NCBI GenBank assembly: GCA_029560455.1
Contig: JAKQKW010000081.1
Coordinates: 1-16,397, forward strand
DNA length: 16,397 bases
Direction: 5' to 3'
DNA from: Candidatus Rifleibacteriota bacterium
GTDB lineage: Bacteria > Riflebacteria > Ozemobacteria > Ozemobacterales > Ozemobacteraceae
The notes beneath the pieces are model-generated. The model was not told the DNA's origin. It saw only the letters and a list, made by a program, of their open reading frames with translations, and searched no databases. The position numbers and the translations under genes were made by a program. Below, one piece after another: positions 1-7,877 of the stretch (its first letter is position 1; the number at the start of each line of letters is the position of its first letter).

Positions 1-19
1 GCAACGCTCTGCGATCTTC

Positions 20-164
20 GCACCCTCATAGTTCCATCTGCTCCCTCTGCTCGCACGACCGGAACACGGGCTCTAAGCCGCATCCTGCGGCAATCGCCCG
101 CGTTTTGCCCTCCAGGCAAAACGTCCGGTCTTAGCGGCATCGTTCGCAGGGAACTATGGGGTGC
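20..164. repeat. Nested inverted repeats, possible intergenic repeat element
   Basis: Outer arms are 20-35 (GCACCCTCATAGTTCC) and 150-164 (GGAACTATGGGGTGC), complementary except for one extra base. Inside are a perfect 6-bp hairpin at 77-91 (GCCGCA, 3-base loop, TGCGGC) and a perfect 9-bp hairpin at 101-123 (CGTTTTGCC, 5-base loop, GGCAAAACG). CTAAG at 73-77 also faces CTTAG at 129-133. The dense nested symmetry differs from the AT-rich sequence that follows and resembles dispersed palindromic intergenic repeats of the REP/BIME or MITE kind. Only one copy is visible, so membership of a repeat family is inference. A structured RNA or the decayed end of a mobile element are alternatives. Confidence 0.4.
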
Positions 165-257
165 TCGACAAGCTCGCTTATGCAATCGCCTGACCTGCCG
201 AAAGCAGCGTCTAGAGTTAATTAAGTTTACGTTTACCCTGCAGACAATCATTTTGAT

Positions 258-286
258 TTGCCCGGTTAAATCTGGTGTGGTAGAAT
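258..286 (+). promoter_or_regulatory. Sigma70-like promoter of the binding protein/kinase operon
   Basis: A -35-like TTGCCC (258-263) and a -10-like TAGAAT (281-286, five of six consensus bases) are separated by 17 bases. Transcription would begin near 293 and give a leader of roughly 84 bases before the ATG at 377. It is the best promoter match upstream of the first gene and lies in an AT-rich stretch. Prediction by eye only. Confidence 0.45.
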
Positions 287-376
287 TCTCTCATATAAAG
301 AAAAAGAGAGAGCTGTGGCTGAAATATCTGGCCTGGTGGGTCTTGAAGTCTTGTTTATTGAGGCAAGAGGTGCCCG

Positions 377-1459
377 ATGAAAAATTTGTGGCTGAGAGCG
401 GCCTTTGTTCTGGTATTTCTCTTTTGTACCCTTTCTTTGATTTTTGCGGCAGAGCAACAGCTGCCTTACCGGGTCGGAGTTCTTTACTGGTCGATGAATA
501 TTCCCGGTCAGGTGGCGATGCGCAAGGGGCTCGAAGAGCGGGCCGAAAGGCTTAATAAACAGGCGATTGCCTCTGGAACACGTCAGATCGAACTTGTCTG
601 CCGGGTTGCTGGTGACGGTGAGGAAGGCATTTTCAGGCAGATCGAACAGATGAATGAGCTTGTTGCCATGAATGTCGATCTGATAATAGTTCAACCGACC
701 GACAACGCGGCGTTATCTGATTGTCTGCTCAGGGCGAATCAGCAGAACATACCGGTTGTGGCCTACGATCAGTACATTCATCCGGGTCGGCTCGCCGCCT
801 TTCGAACCTCAGATAATCATCAGGCCGGCTGGCTTAACGGTGAGTACATTGCGGCAAAATTTGAAAACGGCCGAAAGCTTCGATTGATTCTGGTTGATTA
901 CCCGCACGTTTCTTCGACGGTCGAACGGTTGAATGGTTTTCTGGCGGCATTGTCAGAAGCAAAGATCGATCACGAGATTCTTCAGACATATCAGGCGGTC
1001 GAGCCTGTTTCTGGCAGCCAGGTAGCTGGCAGAATTCTCGAGGATTTTCCTGAAAAGAATTCGGTCGATGTGGTCTTTACGGTTAACGATGGCGGCGGTC
1101 TGGCGATTGCTGAAGAGATTTTTCGGGCCGGCCGGACTGAAATCATGCACGCTACTATCGATGGTGACCCGCTCTCGGTTGAGAATATACGCAACGGCCA
1201 TGTAACCGTAATTGACTCGGCCCAGTTTTGCGGCCCTCTGGGCGAAGAGGCCATGCAGGCCGGTTACGATATTCTGATTGGTAAGAAGGTGCCATACCAT
1301 GCTCTGGTTCCGGTTTTTCCGGTTACCCGTGAGACGCTTTCGCAATACCCCGGCTGGAGTGGCCCGGTTCCGGCCAGTCTTGCGAAAAGCTGGAAATCTC
1401 TGGGCGAAGAATGGTCTGGCAGCCTGAAAATTATCAAAAACGAATTGAGGCAGGAATGA
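377..1459 (+). CDS. Periplasmic sugar-type substrate-binding protein
   Basis: A 360-residue exported solute-binding protein of the type-1 periplasmic binding fold (RbsB-like, Peripla_BP_4). Residues 1-25 form a signal peptide: a basic start (MKNLWLR), a long hydrophobic core, and likely cleavage at FAA/EQ. C17 sits in the hydrophobic core without a proper lipobox, so a lipoprotein is unlikely. The mature part begins with the usual first strand (YRVGVLYWS). The stretch around residues 89-130, including DLIIVQPTDNAAL and IPVVAYDQ, is typical of sugar-binding members that retrieve a ligand between two lobes. The start at 377 has an AGAGGTG Shine-Dalgarno at 366-372. The next gene, a sensor kinase, begins one base after its stop and no ABC permease or ATPase is near. 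This argues for a co-sensor role like TorT with TorS or LuxP with LuxQ rather than import. The ligand is unknown. Confidence 0.88.
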   Translation: MKNLWLRAAFVLVFLFCTLSLIFAAEQQLPYRVGVLYWSMNIPGQVAMRKGLEERAERLNKQAIASGTRQIELVCRVAGDGEEGIFRQIEQMNELVAMNVDLIIVQPTDNAALSDCLLRANQQNIPVVAYDQYIHPGRLAAFRTSDNHQAGWLNGEYIAAKFENGRKLRLILVDYPHVSSTVERLNGFLAALSEAKIDHEILQTYQAVEPVSGSQVAGRILEDFPEKNSVDVVFTVNDGGGLAIAEEIFRAGRTEIMHATIDGDPLSVENIRNGHVTVIDSAQFCGPLGEEAMQAGYDILIGKKVPYHALVPVFPVTRETLSQYPGWSGPVPASLAKSWKSLGEEWSGSLKIIKNELRQE

Positions 1460-1460
1460 A

Positions 1461-3650
1461 ATGACAGCATCTCATCAGGTTTCTGATGCGGTTGCGACCG
1501 GCAGGGGCAGGCAGAGGTTAAAATCAGAAGACCAGAAACTTGCCCTGCTGATGGGTCTTATGCTTCTCGTATTGATGATAGTGGTGCTGGCTGCTTCAAG
1601 CAGCCTTTTCAGCAGATTACAGGATGAATACAACCGGCGCCTTTCGGTTGCCATTGCTGAAACCATAAGTGAATCGATTACCCGGGTAAGTTTTGCCGGC
1701 AAATTTCATACCCGAAAGCTGGTTGGTGAGCTGGCAGCAGGGGTAAAAGAACTCTCTTACATATCTGTGGAAACCGTAAAGAATCGTGTTTTTGCGCACA
1801 GTGACCCAAAACTCAACGATACTGAACTTTTAGAACTGGCACAGAGCGAAAACAGGCGCTGCTTAAATGAAAAGACGCCGTTTGTGACCGAAAAAATGGT
1901 TTATGACCGTATTGTCAACGAAGTCATAATTCCATATTCCGGCGGGATTGACGACGAAGTAATGGGAACAGTCAGAATAGGCATCGATTTTACTGATCTA
2001 CGCAAGGTTCAGGCTGAAAACTTTTCAAAGCTGCTGTTTTTGATTGCAGCCCTGACATTTTTGTCTATCTGGATAGCCTACAGGCTCAGCCGGCATTTTG
2101 GGCGCAGCATGCGAACGCTTGCATCGCAGTTACAGGCGATTCTTGACCACGCACCCATGGGTCTGGTAATCAGCAGGTCAGACGGCAGCATCGTTCTTTC
2201 GAGCAGAGAGACCGAGAGCTTTTTCCCCGGTGCGGGTTCGGCGGAGAAAATCGAGGAATTGCATGGCTCTCTAGGTGATGAGCATTGCCGGGCGCGTATC
2301 GATGAGCTTGAGAAGCTTGCATTTGCGGGCGAATTGCTGGTGGAAAAGGACATGGTCTGTGATGAGGCCGGCAACCAGAAGATGTGGCAGGTGAGCAAAT
2401 TTCCCATCGAGAAGAATGAAATGGGCGACAATACGCTTATCTGTTCGTTTTTTCGCGATGCTACCGGTAAGTTTGTTGCCGAGCAGGAAAGGGAAAAGTT
2501 GCGTGAGCAGCTTCTGCATTCGCAGAAAATGGATGCGATAGGGCAGCTGGCTGGCGGTGTGGCGCACGATTTTAATAATCTGTTATCTGGAATTATGGGC
2601 GCTGCCGAAATGCTCAAAGATCTCGAACCGGGTTCGCCAAAACATGCAAAGTTTGTCGACATGATTCTCGGAGCAACCGCCAAAGCTGCCGATCTGACGC
2701 GAAAACTGCTTACTTTTGCCCGCAAGCGTGAGGCCGAAAGAAAACCGGTTGATATGCTGCGTGTGGTCAGTGAGTCTTTTGAAATTTTTAAACGTACTCT
2801 TGACCGCAAAATTGTTCTGGTGCTTAAAAATTTGTCGCGGCAGAGTGTGGTGTCGGGTGACGAAACCCTTTTGCAGAATATGGTTATGAACCTCGGAATT
2901 AACGCCAGCCATGCCATGCCCGACGGTGGTACGCTGTCGCTGATTCTGAAAAATGTTTCGATAGATGCTGAAAACTGCCGTGTGGGTGAGTTTGATCTCG
3001 TGCCTGGCAGCTATCTTGAGCTTGAGCTCACTGATACCGGCATCGGAATGACTCCGGAGATTCAAAAGCGCATATTTGAACCATTTTTTACGACAAAGGA
3101 ACGTGGCAAGGGCACGGGGCTGGGTCTGGCGATGATTTATGGGTCGATCAGGGCACATTGCGGCTCAATTACTGTCGAGAGCGAGCCAGGAAAAGGCACT
3201 ACCTTCAGAATACTGTTGCCGGTGGCTCATGATGCCGTGATCAAGGATGCATCGGTTGAAGAAGTTGTCAGCGGCAGCGGCCGAATTCTGATCGTCGATG
3301 ACGAGGAAATTCTCAGAACTCTTGGCAGGGCGATGCTTGAATCGCTCGGATATGAGGTTCTTCTGGCTGCAAATGGCCGGGATGCACTGGAATCTTTCAG
3401 AAAGATGCCAGAAGAAATAGACCTGATCATTCTTGATATGATTATGCCGGTAATGGGTGGCAAAGAGGCCCTGGCAGAGCTGAAAAAAATCAGACCAGAC
3501 TGTCGCGTTCTTGTGGCTTCAGGCTTTGCAAAAGAGAGCGATCTGCATGAAATGGAAGCGCTTGGAATAAGCGGCTCAATCAGAAAACCTTTCAGGCTTG
3601 CAGAGCTGAGCCGGGCGGTTGCCATGGCACTTGAGAAGAGCGTTGGGTAA
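1461..3650 (+). CDS. Membrane-bound hybrid sensor histidine kinase
   Basis: A 729-residue inner-membrane hybrid kinase. TM1 is about 27-47 and TM2 about 190-209. They flank a periplasmic segment of ~140 residues that looks Cache-like (SYISVE, VFAHSDP, GTVRIGID). A PAS-like region covers about 222-335. A HisKA domain follows with phospho-acceptor H369 in GGVAHDFNN, then an ATPase domain with N-box MNLGINASHAM (N477, N481), G1 box DTGIGM (from D525) and GKGTGLGL. The C-terminal receiver (about 608-725) has acidic residues D613/D614 and phospho-acceptor D659 in ILDMIMP. It is translationally coupled to the binding-protein gene: one base separates stop and ATG, and a GAGGCAGGA ribosome site lies inside the upstream gene's end. 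A fused receiver but no Hpt or DNA-binding output implies a phosphorelay partner elsewhere. The ligand is presumably presented by the binding protein (inference). Confidence 0.93.
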   Translation: MTASHQVSDAVATGRGRQRLKSEDQKLALLMGLMLLVLMIVVLAASSSLFSRLQDEYNRRLSVAIAETISESITRVSFAGKFHTRKLVGELAAGVKELSYISVETVKNRVFAHSDPKLNDTELLELAQSENRRCLNEKTPFVTEKMVYDRIVNEVIIPYSGGIDDEVMGTVRIGIDFTDLRKVQAENFSKLLFLIAALTFLSIWIAYRLSRHFGRSMRTLASQLQAILDHAPMGLVISRSDGSIVLSSRETESFFPGAGSAEKIEELHGSLGDEHCRARIDELEKLAFAGELLVEKDMVCDEAGNQKMWQVSKFPIEKNEMGDNTLICSFFRDATGKFVAEQEREKLREQLLHSQKMDAIGQLAGGVAHDFNNLLSGIMGAAEMLKDLEPGSPKHAKFVDMILGATAKAADLTRKLLTFARKREAERKPVDMLRVVSESFEIFKRTLDRKIVLVLKNLSRQSVVSGDETLLQNMVMNLGINASHAMPDGGTLSLILKNVSIDAENCRVGEFDLVPGSYLELELTDTGIGMTPEIQKRIFEPFFTTKERGKGTGLGLAMIYGSIRAHCGSITVESEPGKGTTFRILLPVAHDAVIKDASVEEVVSGSGRILIVDDEEILRTLGRAMLESLGYEVLLAANGRDALESFRKMPEEIDLIILDMIMPVMGGKEALAELKKIRPDCRVLVASGFAKESDLHEMEALGISGSIRKPFRLAELSRAVAMALEKSVG

Positions 3651-3663
3651 CGCCTGTTCAGGC
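3640..3663. other. Short stem-loops between convergent genes
   Basis: GCGTT (3640-3644) pairs with AACGC (3649-3653) around a 4-base loop. GCCTG (3652-3656) pairs with CAGGC (3659-3663) around 2 bases. The two overlap, so only one could form at a time. They sit where the kinase gene (stop at 3648-3650) meets the membrane-protein gene coming from the other strand (stop at 3658-3660). Position suggests a bidirectional terminator or buffer, but the stems are short and no T-run follows on either strand, so this is weak. Confidence 0.25.
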
Positions 3664-4044
3664 AGAATTGCCACTTCTGGCCGTACGATTGAAAATGATT
3701 GCTGCGACAAGAAGCTGCAAAAGCGGAAAAACCAGAGACAGCAACTGCGCCCTGGATGATCCGACCAGAAAAAATGCGCTCATTGCCCCGGGCAGTGCCA
3801 ACCAGTTGGTGTAGTAAATTGCTTTGTCGGCAGCGGGCAGCAGGCTCGCATCTTTTCTGGCGCGCATCTGCAGAAACACGAAGTAGAGGTATGGTGCATT
3901 AAAAAAGGCCCAGAGAATGTAAATCTGTGTCTGCCAGTCGCCGGCAACCCCGTCAACAACGGCCATTGAAGCCCCGCCAATGGCAATCAGCATGAAAAAC
4001 ACCAGGTTTACTGGTATCAGCCCAGACATTTTTTCTAAATTCAT
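3658..4044 (-). CDS. Small four-helix integral membrane protein, unknown function
   Basis: A 128-residue very hydrophobic protein with about four predicted membrane helices (roughly 11-31, 39-59, 77-95 and 98-117), joined by short loops with a basic patch (RARKD, 61-65). No recognised family or catalytic motif is visible. It is the last gene of the Etf/dehydrogenase operon, starting three bases after the dehydrogenase stop and probably translated by coupling, since no clear Shine-Dalgarno precedes the ATG at 4044. An internal ATG at residue 6 is an alternative start. It is far too small to be a lactate permease of the LctP type. It could be a membrane anchor, a small transporter subunit or unrelated cargo; I do not recognise it. 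Confidence 0.72.
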   Translation of the reverse strand: MNLEKMSGLIPVNLVFFMLIAIGGASMAVVDGVAGDWQTQIYILWAFFNAPYLYFVFLQMRARKDASLLPAADKAIYYTNWLALPGAMSAFFLVGSSRAQLLSLVFPLLQLLVAAIIFNRTARSGNSA

Positions 4045-4047
4045 AGG

Positions 4048-5745
4048 TTAATAAAGGTGTCTTTTGAGCCAGGCCAGAACCGCTTCGGTTTTGACTGTGC
4101 AGGCATCTTTATCATAGATACCGATACTGTCGTGAACTTTTCTTATTATGGCTTCAAGAGCCTCTTCTTCATCAAGCTCGGAAGTGGTTTTTTCGCCGCT
4201 CATGGTGTCGCCGTCAACCCTTTGCCAGCGGTTTTCGATAAAAAACAGTTCTGAATTGAATTCCCGGTTTCCTTCAAGGGTCATTCTGCCTTTCTTTTTC
4301 ACCAGATCGAGGATTTTCTGGCGTTCTTCAGCTTCTTTATGACCATGCAGACCAATTACCTTGCCAGGGTTGAGAATCATATTCGGGTCGAATGCCTGTT
4401 TGATTTTTCGCATCAGATCGAGCTGAATCTCACCGGCGATCTCTTCGAGAAACTGGCATTTGGCGTAACCGATACCGTGTTCGCCGGAAACCTGGCCGCC
4501 AAGCTCTCCAGCTTTGCGATACAGGCGCTCGAAGCATTTCTGCAGGCGGTTTCTGAATTCTTCACGGCTGAGCTGGTCGCGCAGCATATACACATGCAGG
4601 TTGCCGTCTCCGGCATGCCCGAAGCTTCTGATGCGAAGGTTTTCTTCAGCTTCTACAGTTTTGGTGAACTTTACGAATTCGGCAACCCGGTTGCGGGGCA
4701 CGACGACGTCGCATTCGTCCATTTCGGTGGTCGAGGCCTTTATTGCTTCGAGAAAGGCGCCGCGGGCTGACCAGATCATTTCCTGGCGTTCCTGGGTGTC
4801 AGAGATAAGTATGTCGAGGGCGCCCTGTTCCAGGCATATATGTGCGACCTTTTCGTAGGCTTTTTCGATTTCTTCACGGGTCTGACCATCGAAGGTCAAC
4901 AGCAGATAAGCATCGGCAGAAGAGTCTGGGAATTTTTTGCCGAGAAAATCTTCTGAATTTTCGATTACTGCCCGTTCCATGTATTCGATCGCGGTCGGAG
5001 CCGATTTTGACTGAATGATAAGGGGCACGGTACCGATCGCCTGCTCAAGACTGGGGAAGGGAATCAGAAGACTGATTGCCTTGACCGGTCTTGGTAAAAG
5101 TCGCAGTATGGCCTTTGTAACAATTCCAAGCGTGCCTTCTGAGCCAATGATGAGGTCTTTAAGGCTGTAGCCAGAACTGTTTTTGACGGTTTTGCCGCCG
5201 AACCAGGCTATTTCACCGCTGGGCAGCACCACTTCGAGAGCTCTGACGTAATCGCGGGTGACACCGTATTTTACGGCGCGCATGCCGCCAGCGTTGGTGC
5301 TGATATTGCCGCCGATAGAGGCACTCTTTTCGCCCGGATCGGGTGGGTAAAAAAGGTCCTGCTGTTCCACATAAGCTGCGATTTCCATGAGCAGAACGCC
5401 GGGTTCAACTGTCAGGGTAAGGTTTTCGTGGTCGAGTTCAAGAATTTTATTCATTCTGGCGGTGCTGATCATTATGCCGCCGTGCATAGCGACAGAGCCA
5501 CCAACCAGGCCGGTGCCCTGACCGCGCGGGGTGACCGGAATCAGTTTTTCGCTGGCGTATTTGAGAATTGCTGAAATCTGCTCAGCATTTGCGGGGTGAA
5601 CAAGCACTTCCGGGAACTTATGCAGATCACCAAGCTCGTCGTGGCTGAAATCTTCGTGAATTTCGCCGCCGGCGATGACGTTTTCCTGGCCGCAGACTGA
5701 AATCAGAAAATTCAGATCTTTTCTGCTGATTTTTTTGTAGCTCAT
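4048..5745 (-). CDS. glcD: FAD-linked 2-hydroxyacid dehydrogenase (D-lactate/glycolate type)
   Basis: A 565-residue GlcD/D-lactate dehydrogenase-family flavoprotein that oxidises a 2-hydroxyacid to the 2-oxoacid. The FAD-binding domain (about 40-220) shows [13 protein letters not shown] (71-83), VEPGVLL and [10 protein letters not shown] (145-154). The C-terminal oxidase domain has GHAGDGNLH (376-384) and GEHGIG (421-426). In this family H377, H384 and E422 correspond to the divalent-metal/substrate site. The typical end, ILNPGKVI, is at about 457-464. A further ~100 residues follow (466-565), charged and predicted soluble, which usual family members (about 460-500 residues) lack. The gene overlaps etfA by ATGA (5742-5745), and the order etfB-etfA-dehydrogenase matches the confurcating LctBCD lactate dehydrogenase of Acetobacterium woodii. 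Lactate is thus the likeliest substrate (inference); glycolate or another hydroxyacid cannot be excluded. Confidence 0.9.
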   Translation of the reverse strand: MSYKKISRKDLNFLISVCGQENVIAGGEIHEDFSHDELGDLHKFPEVLVHPANAEQISAILKYASEKLIPVTPRGQGTGLVGGSVAMHGGIMISTARMNKILELDHENLTLTVEPGVLLMEIAAYVEQQDLFYPPDPGEKSASIGGNISTNAGGMRAVKYGVTRDYVRALEVVLPSGEIAWFGGKTVKNSSGYSLKDLIIGSEGTLGIVTKAILRLLPRPVKAISLLIPFPSLEQAIGTVPLIIQSKSAPTAIEYMERAVIENSEDFLGKKFPDSSADAYLLLTFDGQTREEIEKAYEKVAHICLEQGALDILISDTQERQEMIWSARGAFLEAIKASTTEMDECDVVVPRNRVAEFVKFTKTVEAEENLRIRSFGHAGDGNLHVYMLRDQLSREEFRNRLQKCFERLYRKAGELGGQVSGEHGIGYAKCQFLEEIAGEIQLDLMRKIKQAFDPNMILNPGKVIGLHGHKEAEERQKILDLVKKKGRMTLEGNREFNSELFFIENRWQRVDGDTMSGEKTTSELDEEEALEAIIRKVHDSIGIYDKDACTVKTEAVLAWLKRHLY

Positions 5746-6935
5746 ACCAGTGCACCGCCTTTTCTGATTTTCTCGAGCAGTGAAGGCACAACCTGATACA
5801 GATCGCCGACAATGGCATAATGTGCCAGATTGAAGATTGCCGCGTCAGGGTCGTTGTTGATGGCGATAATGTGCTCGGCTCCCTGCATGCCGGCTGCGAA
5901 CTGCACCGAACCCGAGACACCGCAGGTAATTATCAGGGCTGGCTTTACAGTTCTACCGCTGAGGCCGATCTGCAGGCGCGGGTCAAACCAGCCCTGTTCG
6001 ATCAGCGGGCGGGTGCCGGCGGTCATGGCACCGAGCGCATCTGACAGTTCGTAAATCATTTTGAGATCGCCTTCTTTTTTTATGCCTTTGCCGGCTACAA
6101 CGATCACTTCAGCATCTTCGACCGATCTGACCTTTTCTTTCGGCCTGATTTCGAGCACTTCAATCGCCGATTTGAGGGCTGCGGCGTCGATCTGACAGAA
6201 TTCGACAGTGCCCCAGGGCTCGGTTTTTTGAGGAGCGTTGAAGATTTTGTATCTTACGGTAGCGAACTGTGGCCGATGATTCGGGGTCTGAATGTGTGCC
6301 ATGATGTTGCCGCCATAAGCGGGTCTTATCTGGTCGATGTCGGTGCTGGCATTGATGTCGAGAATGGTGCAGTCGGCGGTAAGGCCGGTCTTGAAGCGCG
6401 CCGCAACTCTCGGGGCAAGCGAGCGCCCGATCGAGGTGCCACCGACGAGCACGCCTGATGGCTTGACACGATTGATAAAGTCGGCAAAAACAGCGGCGAA
6501 AGGCTCGATTCTGAAGTGTCGCAATTCTGGGCGCTCGTAGACAAAAACCTTGTCGACGCCGTATTCAAGAATCTGTTCAGGGAGCCCGGCACTTTTTTCG
6601 CAGGCGAGCAGGCAGAATACCTGCTGCCCGGTTTTGGCGGCCATTTCACGTGCCTTGCCGATCAATTCGAGGCTGACCGGGTGAATGCAGCCGTTCTGTT
6701 GCTCGATATACACCGCGAGCCCCTGCCATTCCTGTTTGTTGATGCGTGGGGCAGGGGCGGCTTCGGCGAGATAAAAAATGTCGGGTTTTCTTTTGAGGCA
6801 GATTCGGCACATACGACAGCCGGCATTGATTGCCAGCCCGCTCTGAGCATCTTTTTCTATGGCATTGAAAGGACACAGAGCGATCAGCTCGTCAAGGTTC
6901 TGGTCATTGAGGTTTTTGATTCTGATATTGCTCAT
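5742..6935 (-). CDS. etfA: Electron transfer flavoprotein alpha subunit with N-terminal 4Fe-4S motif
   Basis: A 397-residue EtfA with a ferredoxin-like N-terminal extension. Four cysteines, C21 in CPFNAI and C40/C43/C46 in CRMCRIC, are arranged as in the single-cluster extension of anaerobe EtfA proteins and should bind one 4Fe-4S cluster. Residues ~65-265 form the Etf alpha/beta Rossmann-like domain ([24 protein letters not shown]). The C-terminal FAD domain has [18 protein letters not shown] and [11 protein letters not shown], the usual FAD contacts. With EtfB it would pass electrons between NAD(H), ferredoxin and the adjacent FAD dehydrogenase. It overlaps etfB by four bases at its start and the dehydrogenase gene by four at its end, indicating tight translational coupling and fixed stoichiometry. 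The iron-sulfur extension supports a bifurcating or confurcating Etf rather than the respiratory fatty-acid type. Confidence 0.93.
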   Translation of the reverse strand: MSNIRIKNLNDQNLDELIALCPFNAIEKDAQSGLAINAGCRMCRICLKRKPDIFYLAEAAPAPRINKQEWQGLAVYIEQQNGCIHPVSLELIGKAREMAAKTGQQVFCLLACEKSAGLPEQILEYGVDKVFVYERPELRHFRIEPFAAVFADFINRVKPSGVLVGGTSIGRSLAPRVAARFKTGLTADCTILDINASTDIDQIRPAYGGNIMAHIQTPNHRPQFATVRYKIFNAPQKTEPWGTVEFCQIDAAALKSAIEVLEIRPKEKVRSVEDAEVIVVAGKGIKKEGDLKMIYELSDALGAMTAGTRPLIEQGWFDPRLQIGLSGRTVKPALIITCGVSGSVQFAAGMQGAEHIIAINNDPDAAIFNLAHYAIVGDLYQVVPSLLEKIRKGGALV

Positions 6936-7720
6936 AGAAATTTTAACTCACTCAGTTTGCTGTAAATCTTGTCAGCAAGCACTTCTGGGGCATCTTTCCA
7001 GATTTCGTGGGTTGCCGGGTTCGCCGGCGGAAAAATCCTGATAACCTGGGTCGGTGACCCCTTGAGGCCGTAATTCTCCGGCTGAGAATCGGGCATGTCG
7101 GCAAGGGTTAAACGTCTGACTGGCCTGTCTTTACTGGCCAGTCGGCGTTTGAACGAAGGCAGGCGCGGCTGAAAAATGCCTTTTTCGACAGTCATCAGAA
7201 ACGGAAAATTGATTCTGACGACTTCGACGGTTTCCGGCATGTCCATTTCGAGCACCATGCCCTTATCGTCAGACGAGACAATGCTTCTGACGTAGGCAAC
7301 GTGCGGGATATTCAAAAATTCGGCAATTTCGGGGCCGACCTGACCGGTATCGCCGTCGGTGGTCTGTCGGCCGCAGATTATCAGGTCGGGCATGCCGGCA
7401 CTGAGAATGCCCTGAGAAAGGGCATAGGCGGTTGCCAGCACGTCGGCGCCGGCAAAATTGCGGTCGCTGAGCAGAATTCCTTCGTCGACGCCGAGCATAT
7501 AGGTTTCACGAATGGCGGCTTCAGTCTGTGGTGGGCCCATGCTTATCGAGCAGACTTGAGCGTTGTGCTGCTCTTTGAGCTTTACTGCCGTTTCAATGGC
7601 GAAAAGATCGAATGGGTTGATTTTGCTGTCGACGCCGCCTCTTTTAAGGGTCATGGTTTCGGGGTCGATATCGACTCGTGTCGAGTCGGGAACCTGTTTT
7701 ATGCAGACAAGAATTTTCAT
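6932..7720 (-). CDS. etfB: Electron transfer flavoprotein beta subunit
   Basis: A 262-residue EtfB, first gene of the operon. It begins with MKILVCIKQVPDS and contains INPFDLFAIE, MGPPQTE (61-67), the ILLSDRNFAGADVLATAYAL region and CGRQTTDGDTGQVGP (116-130), all characteristic of the family. The MGPPQ and DRxFAGAD segments resemble those of bifurcating Etfs, whose beta subunit with alpha holds the FAD that reacts with NAD(H); this assignment rests on recall of family motifs, not alignment. The ATG at 7720 is preceded by GAGGG about 11 bases upstream (7728-7732), a rather distant Shine-Dalgarno. Its stop overlaps the etfA start as ATGA. It runs opposite to the kinase operon and in the same direction as the chemotaxis operon, from which 157 bases separate it. 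Confidence 0.93.
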   Translation of the reverse strand: MKILVCIKQVPDSTRVDIDPETMTLKRGGVDSKINPFDLFAIETAVKLKEQHNAQVCSISMGPPQTEAAIRETYMLGVDEGILLSDRNFAGADVLATAYALSQGILSAGMPDLIICGRQTTDGDTGQVGPEIAEFLNIPHVAYVRSIVSSDDKGMVLEMDMPETVEVVRINFPFLMTVEKGIFQPRLPSFKRRLASKDRPVRRLTLADMPDSQPENYGLKGSPTQVIRIFPPANPATHEIWKDAPEVLADKIYSKLSELKFL

Positions 7721-7737
7721 GCCTATTTGCCCTCAAT

Positions 7738-7761
7738 CACCGTTAACATTTATGAACAGTG
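7738..7761. promoter_or_regulatory. Operator-like inverted repeat in the etf leader
   Basis: CACCGTT (7738-7744) and AACAGTG (7755-7761) are complementary at six of seven positions, centred on a 10-base AT-rich spacer. The repeat lies immediately downstream of the predicted -10 box and covers the likely transcription start. A repressor of the lactate-responsive kind could act there; which family is not known. The mismatch would be a G-U pair in RNA. Confidence 0.3.
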
Positions 7762-7762
7762 A

Positions 7763-7792
7763 ATTGTAGCAGGAATAATGAAGTGTGCGCAA
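7763..7792 (-). promoter_or_regulatory. Sigma70-like promoter of the etf/dehydrogenase operon
   Basis: Read on the minus strand, TTGCGC (7792-7787) and TACAAT (7768-7763, five of six consensus bases, preceded by TGC) are 18 bases apart. The start would fall near 7756, giving a ~36-base leader. Position, strand and AT-rich surroundings agree with the first gene, etfB. Confidence 0.5.
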
Positions 7793-7827
7793 TCAGCTGG
7801 TGCATTATGCTTAAATTTTTTCAGCTG
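7793..7827 (-). promoter_or_regulatory. Direct repeat CAGCTGA upstream of the etf promoter
   Basis: On the minus strand CAGCTGA occurs at 7827-7821 and again at 7799-7793, 28 bases apart, with the second copy abutting the -35 box. The spacer is AT-rich (AAAAAATTTAAG). Each core CAGCTG is itself palindromic. Placement directly upstream of -35 is where an activator would bind, but the motif is short and chance recurrence is possible. Confidence 0.27.
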
Positions 7828-7877
7828 TTCTGTGGATGGCTTTATTTTTGTGTGTTGTGTGCCATGCGACAGCCCGG

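Larger units (their letters stand above)
1..376. other. Gene-free upstream region, palindrome-rich
   Basis: No convincing coding region is seen on either strand. The first ~165 bases are GC-rich and full of inverted repeats (listed separately). From about 214 the sequence becomes AT-rich and carries the promoter and leader of the binding-protein/kinase operon. Just after the promoter, 287-292 (TCTCTC) and 306-311 (GAGAGA) could pair in the leader RNA as a 6-bp stem with a 13-base loop; its significance is unknown. I see no tRNA, rRNA or recognisable riboswitch here. Confidence 0.6.

Noticed and set aside
2078..2917. Long open frame of 279 codons antisense to the kinase gene
   Set aside because: It mirrors the kinase codons, gives low-complexity Ser/Arg-rich protein with no motif, and the kinase on the other strand is unmistakable.
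7118..7143. 8-bp inverted repeat GACTGGCC/GGCCAGTC inside etfB
   Set aside because: The loop is 10 bases, the stem is short, and such repeats are expected by chance over 16 kb; no supporting position or T-run.
7820..7877. Possible terminator after cheR
   Set aside because: A short CAGCC/GGCTG stem overlaps the stop codon but no T-rich tail follows closely on the minus strand.
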